Below, in pieces: positions 1 through 5,934 of a DNA stretch of 8,226 nt (the first letter of the stretch is position 1; each line of letters begins with the position of its first letter). The notes under the pieces were generated by a model. That model ran no database searches. It was not told where the DNA came from and saw only the letters and a list, made by a program, of their open reading frames with translations. The translations under genes and the position numbers were made by a program. Location: contig JAUIHJ010000367.1 of NCBI GenBank assembly GCA_030432015.1, positions 1 to 8,226 of the forward strand, given 5' to 3'. Source of the DNA: a bacterium (GTDB taxonomy: Bacteria; Planctomycetota; Planctomycetia; Pirellulales; Pirellulaceae).

Positions 1-19
1 TTGGGGCGTGTCACGTGCC

Positions 20-43
20 GCAGGCGGACGCTTTTGCGCCTGC
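20..43. repeat. Inverted repeat (7-bp stem) past the 3' end of the His-rich gene
   Basis: GCAGGCG at 20-26 pairs perfectly with CGCCTGC at 37-43 around a 10-base loop. It lies 44 bases beyond the stop of the minus-strand gene that ends at 87, so it could be a transcription terminator for that gene. No T-tract follows on the minus strand, so it is not a classic intrinsic terminator. An outer pair, TGGGGCGT at 2-9 with ACGCCCCA at 79-86, encloses it and abuts the stop codon. Confidence 0.3.
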
Positions 44-86
44 TACCCGGTTCGTGTCAGCTCAACTCTTGAAGCTCGACGCCCCA

Positions 87-1007
87 TTAATCCTTGTCGC
101 GTTGTTCGTCTTCGTCACGGTCAATGTGGTTGACGATCTTCTCGACGATCGATTCCAGGCGTTGCAATCGCTCGGTCACCTGCCGGACGTGTTCGCCGAT
201 CGCGCGCATTTCCTGGCCCAGGCGCTCGACATGAGCGGCGGCAGGAAGTTCATGGGCCAGTCGTTCGGCGGCCTGCATGATTCGCTCGCCATCTTCGTGC
301 AAGCCCGCCGCGTGGAGATGCTCGGCGGCCTCTTGAAGGTGCTGGATGCGCTCATGGCGGTCGTGCGGACGTTCCTGTTCCCCCTGGAGTGGGCGTTCCC
401 GCGCGGGGCGTTCTTCCCCGTGTGAATGATGGTCGTGGTCGTCGTGGCGATGTGCGCCATGGTTATGGTTGTCATCTGCATTCCCATGCGCTCGCTCACC
501 ATGTTCTCGCTCGAGATGCTCTCGCAGTTCCCGCGTCAGACGCTTGGCTTCCTCCACTCTTCCATTTCCGAGCAATCCTCGAATGCGATCCTCGAGCGAC
601 TGGCCCCGTTCACCGGTGCTCTGCTTTTGCCTTTTCGCGTGTTCATCGAACTTGCGTTCCAGGATTTCCGCTTGTTCGTGACGACCGTTGGATCGCAGGA
701 ATTCGAGCTTATGGCGGAGTTGGGCCTGTTCCTTTGATTCTTGACCAGGCAGCGGGCGGCGGCCCGTACCTTCACGCGTTCCTTTGAACGTTTCTGCTTG
801 CAACGCCTCGGCTTGCTCGGCCAATACCCGTGCCTCGTCCACCGCGCCACGATCCCGCAATTCGGCAATCTGCTTTCGCATCAGCAGCAACTTGGCCTTC
901 ACGCGTTCGACGTCGGGATTGCCAGGCTGTGCCCGCAAACTCGATGCGACGGCGAAACTCACCATCACGACTCCCATGACTGCGACCACCGTGTAGATTC
1001 GTTTCAT
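87..1007 (-). CDS. Secreted helical-repeat protein with a histidine-rich metal-binding-like block
   Basis: I do not recognise a named family for this 306-residue protein. Residues 1-26 form a signal peptide: M-K-R, a hydrophobic core at about 6-22, and likely cleavage after A26. The mature part is highly charged and predicted all-helical. A signature of the form L-x3-G-x4-A/G-x2-L/I recurs four times, at residues 50-62, 104-116, 145-157 and 231-243. It resembles the turn of TPR-like two-helix repeats. Between copies three and four lies a His/Asp block (residues 181-196, eight His in sixteen) that could bind Zn, Cu or Ni. The C-terminal 45 residues look like an amphipathic coiled coil ending in an acidic tail. 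The start is supported by AAGGAG seven bases upstream. The gene is divergent from the SDR gene. A periplasmic or surface metal-binding or scaffold role is inference only. Confidence 0.8.
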   Translation of the reverse strand: MKRIYTVVAVMGVVMVSFAVASSLRAQPGNPDVERVKAKLLLMRKQIAELRDRGAVDEARVLAEQAEALQAETFKGTREGTGRRPLPGQESKEQAQLRHKLEFLRSNGRHEQAEILERKFDEHAKRQKQSTGERGQSLEDRIRGLLGNGRVEEAKRLTRELREHLEREHGERAHGNADDNHNHGAHRHDDHDHHSHGEERPARERPLQGEQERPHDRHERIQHLQEAAEHLHAAGLHEDGERIMQAAERLAHELPAAAHVERLGQEMRAIGEHVRQVTERLQRLESIVEKIVNHIDRDEDEQRDKD

Positions 1008-1014
1008 CGCATTG

Positions 1015-1020
1015 CTCCTT
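1015..1020 (-). promoter_or_regulatory. Shine-Dalgarno site of the His-rich gene
   Basis: The minus strand reads AAGGAG, a full match to the anti-SD core, seven bases before the ATG at 1007-1005. It supports that ATG as the start and so supports the signal peptide. Confidence 0.75.
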
Positions 1021-1071
1021 TTTCGCCAGCCAAGGGTTGGGAAACCTCGAACTCGGGGATTCGTTGCCGCG

Positions 1072-1087
1072 GTCGGCGAACGCCGAC
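1072..1087. repeat. Perfect 7+2+7 inverted repeat in the divergent promoter region
   Basis: GTCGGCG, AA, CGCCGAC: two perfect 7-base arms around a 2-base centre. Its place between two divergent genes fits an operator for a dimeric regulator. The loop is too short for a stable RNA hairpin. No regulator gene is adjacent, so the role is unknown. Confidence 0.4.
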
Positions 1088-1150
1088 GGTTTCGTTTCAG
1101 AGAGTGATGCTTATCATACTGGGTACGAAATCATGGGGCGAGAAAAAAAC

Positions 1151-1156
1151 AAGGAG
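1151..1156 (+). promoter_or_regulatory. Shine-Dalgarno site of the SDR gene
   Basis: AAGGAG ends ten bases before the ATG at 1167. The reading frame stays open far upstream (to about 741), so this site is what decides the start. The translation from 1167 begins just before the Rossmann fold, as expected for the family. Confidence 0.7.
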
Positions 1157-1166
1157 ATCCGAATCG

Positions 1167-1931
1167 ATGGCTGATGGCAACCCAGACGACGTTCGCGGGA
1201 CGGGCAAATTGCATGACAAAGTGGCCTTGGTGACGGGGGCCAGTCGCGGGATCGGGCTTGGCATTGCCCGGGCCTTAGCGGGCCACGGAGCGTCGGTGGT
1301 CATCACAGCGCGAACGGCCGGGGCGTTAGAAGAGGCACGTGCGGACCTGACGCGCGACGGGGCAACTGTTGTTTCTCACGCTGCGGACGTCTCGGCCGAA
1401 GAGGAAGTCGAGGGCCTTTTTGCCGCGGTACGTGATCAATTTGGCAGGCTTGATCTGCTGGTCAACAACGCCGGAGCCTTCGACGGCGGACCGCTTGACA
1501 AACTTTCGCTGGCTGCCTGGGATCGTGTCATCGCCACGAATCTGCGGGCACCTTTCCTCTGTACGCGAGCGGCATTTCGAATGATGAAGATCCAAGGTGG
1601 TGGACGTATTATTAATATTGGCTCGATCTCTGCCCAGCGGGTGCGTCCCAATTCGGCTCCCTATTCCACCTCGAAGCATGGTCTCTGGGGATTGACCCAG
1701 GTGACCGCCTTGGAAGGACGGGACTACGGCATCACGTGTGGCTGTCTGCATCCAGGGAATATCTTGGTCGAACGACGCCAAGCATCTGCGCTGACGGAAG
1801 ATCAGGAGCCCATGATCTCCGTGGAGAGCATCGCGGAAGTCGCGGCCCTGATGGCGACCCTGCCGCCGGATGTGGCGATGTTGGAGTCGATCGTCTTGCC
1901 GCATCGACAGGCCTACGTTGGGCGTGGATAA
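1167..1931 (+). CDS. Short-chain dehydrogenase/reductase (SDR), NAD(P)-dependent
   Basis: A 254-residue classical SDR, the usual length for the family. The nucleotide-binding TGxxxGxG motif is at residues 23-30 (TGASRGIG), the structural NNAG at 100-103, and the catalytic tetrad is N125, S153, Y166 and K170 (YSTSK). An Arg (R49) ends the second beta strand, which usually favours NADP(H) over NAD(H). The post-catalytic HPG motif is at 195-197. The C-terminus ends in a VGRG tail rather than the FabG-type glycine-rich Rossmann end, so I would not call it 3-oxoacyl-ACP reductase; this tail is seen in assorted SDRs of unknown substrate. It is a cytosolic single gene, divergent from the His-rich protein and convergent with the peptidase. 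The reaction class (carbonyl/alcohol oxidoreduction) is secure; the substrate is not known. Confidence 0.93.
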   Translation: MADGNPDDVRGTGKLHDKVALVTGASRGIGLGIARALAGHGASVVITARTAGALEEARADLTRDGATVVSHAADVSAEEEVEGLFAAVRDQFGRLDLLVNNAGAFDGGPLDKLSLAAWDRVIATNLRAPFLCTRAAFRMMKIQGGGRIINIGSISAQRVRPNSAPYSTSKHGLWGLTQVTALEGRDYGITCGCLHPGNILVERRQASALTEDQEPMISVESIAEVAALMATLPPDVAMLESIVLPHRQAYVGRG

Positions 1932-2278
1932 GGATCGGTCCGGTGTCACGAGGTTGCGTACGCGGTGCCAAGTCGGCTGCCCACGACGGTGTGCCGTTCC
2001 AGTCCGTACCTGCTACCGCGCGACGGTGGTTGTCAGTGCGACGCTCGTCACCGCGGCGACAAGTGAGTTTCATTCCGGCGCATACCAGCGGCTGGCGCGA
2101 AATTGAGCCGCCCATACTGAATGATTGCGGCCTAAATGGCCGAACGCGATGCAGCAGCGCACACCGCGTCAGCGGGGCAAGCACCTTTTTTGCCGATGGG
2201 CGTTTTTTCCGCAGTTGAAACGAATGGGCGGCGAAAAACGAGCCGGTCCCGGATTGTCGCCGAATTGCACTCGGTCAT
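1932..2278. other. Convergent intergenic region, no gene seen; possible terminators
   Basis: This 347-base stretch lies between the 3' ends of the SDR gene and the minus-strand peptidase gene. Open frames here have no start signal or recognisable protein and are mostly tails of out-of-frame reading. It holds a small hairpin, CGGCC/GGCCG with loop TAAAT, at 2128-2142. Two runs of six T lie at 2186-2191 and 2203-2208, the first partly inside a GGCAA/TTGCC stem (2176-2194). On the minus strand a T5 run (2235-2239) follows a CCGG/CCGG repeat. These could end transcription from both sides, but none is a textbook terminator. Confidence 0.4.
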
Positions 2279-3010
2279 TTAACGCGGCATCATTTCGGCC
2301 GCCTGCAGCACTTGCTTGACATGGCCGATCACGTGAGGGAATGCCGCGGCAAAGCGGTCTTGGCTGGCTGTATCGGAACCGCCGCCCAGCACGATCGCAA
2401 ACGCCTCGGCAAAAGTTTCCTGGCGACCCGCCCGTTGCGTCTGCAAGTAGTACCGCAACGGTTTCCGCTGCGCCGAAGTCAGTGCCTCGACATCGCGGCA
2501 GTAGCTGGCGACGAATCCTGGTGTTCGCGAATGTGCGCCGTGGGGACCCGGGTCAGCGAAATCGAAAGCGTGCCCAAATTCGTGACGGAGGACTCCGGGA
2601 ACGCGGTCACTGCTGACAACCTGACCGCTCGTCGTCCGCCTCTTCTCCGCCAGGACCAGCAGTTTCGCATGCGGCAGGTGAACGGCATCTGAATTATTCC
2701 ACGTGGTACTGCGCGGCCAGCCGCGGGGGTGCCGGCCCTTGAGGGACGGCGCAGCATCGACAACAAACTCCGCCATTCGGACCTGCCAGCCGGACTGCTC
2801 GACCGCGTTCCAGACGTGTGCGGGAATCGACCGCGAGGCAAGCGTCACTTCCTGGCGGAAGTGGTCGCTCACCTGAGAAGCGACCGTCACGATCCGGTGA
2901 ACGTGTGGATCGGCGGCCATCCCACGTGAGGCGGTTAGCGTTGCGCTGACCGCGATCAGCAGCGTCCAGATTGTCCCACGATTCTGTCTCATCTTGCGAC
3001 GTCCGATCAT
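2279..3010 (-). CDS. Secreted zinc metallopeptidase, anthrax lethal factor / Pro-Pro endopeptidase-like
   Basis: This 243-residue protein has a signal peptide (basic residues 4-11, hydrophobic core 13-27, likely cleavage near 33 after Met-Ala-Ala). The zincin motif HEFGH lies at 143-147, with E144 as general base, followed by A-F-D. An ETFAEAF motif at 198-204 supplies the third zinc ligand, most likely E198. As I recall them, the order, the spacing and both motifs (HEFGH-A-x-D, then E-x-F-A-E-A-F) match the catalytic domain of anthrax lethal factor and the small secreted PPEP peptidases (MEROPS M34-type). The helical end at 219-237 also fits. The Tyr that sits seven residues before the Glu in lethal factor is absent there; Y187/Y188 are nearest. 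The first 110 residues match nothing I know. No clear SD precedes the ATG; M7 is an alternative start. An exported endopeptidase is likely; the target is unknown. Confidence 0.85.
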   Translation of the reverse strand: MIGRRKMRQNRGTIWTLLIAVSATLTASRGMAADPHVHRIVTVASQVSDHFRQEVTLASRSIPAHVWNAVEQSGWQVRMAEFVVDAAPSLKGRHPRGWPRSTTWNNSDAVHLPHAKLLVLAEKRRTTSGQVVSSDRVPGVLRHEFGHAFDFADPGPHGAHSRTPGFVASYCRDVEALTSAQRKPLRYYLQTQRAGRQETFAEAFAIVLGGGSDTASQDRFAAAFPHVIGHVKQVLQAAEMMPR

Positions 3011-3123
3011 GAGGATCGCAACGATTGTTCTGCGAGCGAACCCTTATTTTAGCTCGACGTTTCATCGGCGTGTGGTCAAAACGCCCCAGTTTTCCGCAAG
3101 CTCAATACCGGCCGTGACGGCGT

Positions 3124-3133
3124 AACGTACGTT
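3124..3133. repeat. 10-bp perfect palindrome upstream of the glycosyltransferase gene
   Basis: AACGTACGTT lies 41 bases before the GT4 start codon, inside the 164-base divergent gap (3011-3174) between the peptidase and GT4 genes. It is a possible operator, but short palindromes also arise by chance. Confidence 0.25.
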
Positions 3134-3174
3134 TGTGAACGGGATTTTGGCAACTCTTCTTTCGCAGGCTTACT

Positions 3175-4425
3175 ATGTCGACCGACCAAACCAACGTTTC
3201 CCTTCACGGCACTGACGTTCTGGCACCGACGAACCCATTGCCCGTGGTCTTTCGCGATCCGACCATCGAGAAGCCGGTACGCAAGGTCGTGGCACCGATT
3301 CGCGTCCTGCATGTAATCAACGGCGAGCATTATGCGGGCGCCGAACGTGTTCAGGATCTGCTCGCGATACAATTGCCGGAATGTGGCTTCGAGGTCGAAT
3401 TCGCTTGCCTCAAGCCGAACCAGTTTCCCGAGATCCGATCTTCCCATGTGCCCTTATCCGAGATTCCGATGCTCGGCCGCGTGGATCTTCGCGCGGCACT
3501 CCGTCTGGCGCGGATCATGCAGGAGGGCGAACATCAAGTCATTCATGCGCATACTCCCCGTAGTGCGCTGGTTGCCAGCGTCGCCGCCAGACTGACCGGC
3601 GTTCCACTCGTGTATCATGTTCACAGTCCTACGTCGCGCGACAGCACCAGCCGCTGGCGAAACTGGGTCAATGACCGCAACGAACGATTTTGCGCTCGTC
3701 GCGCTTCCGCTCTGATCACCGTCTCGCACAGCCTGCGGCGGCACATGTGCCTGCGTGGCTTCCCGGATGCTGCAATCTCGGTTGTGCCAAACGGCGTTCC
3801 GGTACCGGCTGTCTTGCGTGATCCGAAGCAGCCTGTGGGGGATTGGACGATTGGAACGGTGGCCCTATTCCGGCCGCGGAAAGGCCTCGAAGTCTTGCTC
3901 GAAGCGATCGCCCTGCTGGCCGAACAGGAGATCACCGTCAATCTCCGCGCCGTAGGTACGTTTGCATCGAAGCGGTACCAAGAGGAGATCATGCATCACG
4001 TCGCACGTCTGGGCATCATCGACCAGATCGAGTGGGTCTGGTTTGCCCACGACGTGCCAGCCGAACTAGCACGCATGGACCTGTTAGCGCTACCCAGCCT
4101 CTTTGGCGAAGGCTTACCTATGGTTGTACTCGAAGCGATGGCCGCGGGCGTACCGGTCATCGCCAGCCGTGTGGAAGGGGTTCCCGAGGCGATTGACGAC
4201 GGCGTCAACGGACTACTCGCCGATCCCGGTGATCCCGTCGATCTCGCCGCGAACATGCGACGGATAATCGTGGGCGACGTGGACTGGCGGCGGCTGAGGG
4301 AGAACGCGAGACAGACGCATCAGGCTGTATATTCCGATGGCAGCATGGCCGCCGGCGTTGCCAACGTGTATCGCAACGTATTGGCCAAGTCGGCGCGAAT
4401 TGGTCAGCGGCGGTGTGTCAAGTGA
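3175..4425 (+). CDS. GT4-family (GT-B fold) glycosyltransferase
   Basis: This 416-residue retaining glycosyltransferase has two Rossmann-like domains. After a poorly conserved N-terminal extension of about 40 residues, the first domain opens with RVLHVINGEHYAGAERV (43-59), a variant of the usual GGAE loop. The donor-binding domain starts near residue 225, with the basic R-x-R-K-G loop at 233-237. The EX7E signature of the family is present as E312 and E320 (EGLPMVVLEAMAAG), followed by the V-x-E-A-I segment. Such enzymes move a sugar from an NDP-sugar to a lipid-linked glycan, polysaccharide or other acceptor at the inner face of the membrane. No membrane segment or signal peptide is seen. 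It stands alone, without polymerase, flippase or other glycosyltransferases, so donor and acceptor cannot be assigned. The start has only a weak SD (AGG at 3166-3168). Confidence 0.93.
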   Translation: MSTDQTNVSLHGTDVLAPTNPLPVVFRDPTIEKPVRKVVAPIRVLHVINGEHYAGAERVQDLLAIQLPECGFEVEFACLKPNQFPEIRSSHVPLSEIPMLGRVDLRAALRLARIMQEGEHQVIHAHTPRSALVASVAARLTGVPLVYHVHSPTSRDSTSRWRNWVNDRNERFCARRASALITVSHSLRRHMCLRGFPDAAISVVPNGVPVPAVLRDPKQPVGDWTIGTVALFRPRKGLEVLLEAIALLAEQEITVNLRAVGTFASKRYQEEIMHHVARLGIIDQIEWVWFAHDVPAELARMDLLALPSLFGEGLPMVVLEAMAAGVPVIASRVEGVPEAIDDGVNGLLADPGDPVDLAANMRRIIVGDVDWRRLRENARQTHQAVYSDGSMAAGVANVYRNVLAKSARIGQRRCVK

Positions 4426-4488
4426 ATTGACAATCTTTCGTCAGGGTGGTATCCCGATACGCTTACCAACCCTCCACCTGCCTTGACG

Positions 4489-4492
4489 GGAG
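4489..4492 (+). promoter_or_regulatory. Shine-Dalgarno site of threonine synthase
   Basis: GGAG six bases before the ATG at 4499 supports that start, which also keeps the whole N-terminal zinc-ribbon-like segment in the protein. Confidence 0.6.
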
Positions 4493-4498
4493 ACGCTG

Positions 4499-5722
<1,224 letters not shown>

Positions 5723-5857
5723 CGGGAATACAATCCATGAAGGTCAGATGGACCACGTCAGGTTTATCGCGCCTCGCCGCCATGCAATCCGGTCATGTAC
5801 GTACGTGAGTGAGTTCGAGGCGTCCCGCAGGCGTGCTGGCGTTTCGAACAAATTGGG

Positions 5858-5877
5858 ATGGCTAGCGCGCTGGCCAT
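5858..5877. repeat. Near-perfect 20-bp palindrome upstream of the nuclease gene
   Basis: ATGGCTAGCGCGCTGGCCAT is self-complementary at nine of ten base pairs (only T5863 against G5872 fails). It lies in the 212-base gap after threonine synthase, 57 bases before the ATG of the AddB-like gene. It could be an operator or a structure in the 5' leader. The gap otherwise holds nothing I can name. Confidence 0.4.
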
Positions 5878-5934
5878 TCGAAAGAGACCAGTCAATTTTC
5901 ACGCGAGTTACCGTTGATCAGCGAGCGTTCCAGC

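Larger units (their letters stand above)
1008..1166. promoter_or_regulatory. Divergent intergenic region between His-rich gene and SDR gene
   Basis: These 159 bases separate two genes that read away from each other, so promoters for both should lie here. ATCATA at 1113-1118 reads TATGAT on the minus strand, and TATCAT at 1112-1117 reads on the plus strand. Both resemble a -10 box, but neither has a convincing -35 hexamer at 16-18 bases. A perfect inverted repeat sits at 1072-1087. Promoter positions are tentative; the divergent arrangement itself is clear. Confidence 0.35.

Noticed and set aside
426..737. Plus-strand frame beginning with a Val/Met-rich hydrophobic run that looks like a membrane segment
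   Set aside because: The hydrophobic run is the antisense of the His/Asp codons of the minus-strand gene (GTG/ATG opposite CAC/CAT); an artefact, not a gene.
741..1166. Extension of the SDR frame upstream (142 further codons)
   Set aside because: It overlaps the opposite-strand His-rich gene and has no family similarity; the strong SD at 1151-1156 and the start of the Rossmann fold fix the start at 1167.
1732..2218. Overlapping frames on both strands running from the SDR 3' end into the convergent gap
   Set aside because: Composition is Arg/Pro/Ser-rich, there are no start signals and the two frames shadow each other; no evidence for a gene.
4427..4455. TTGACA followed at 17 bases by TATCCC just after the GT4 stop, as a promoter for threonine synthase
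   Set aside because: The -35 box is perfect, but the -10 matches only three of six bases and the stretch overlaps the end region of the upstream gene; not enough to list as a promoter.
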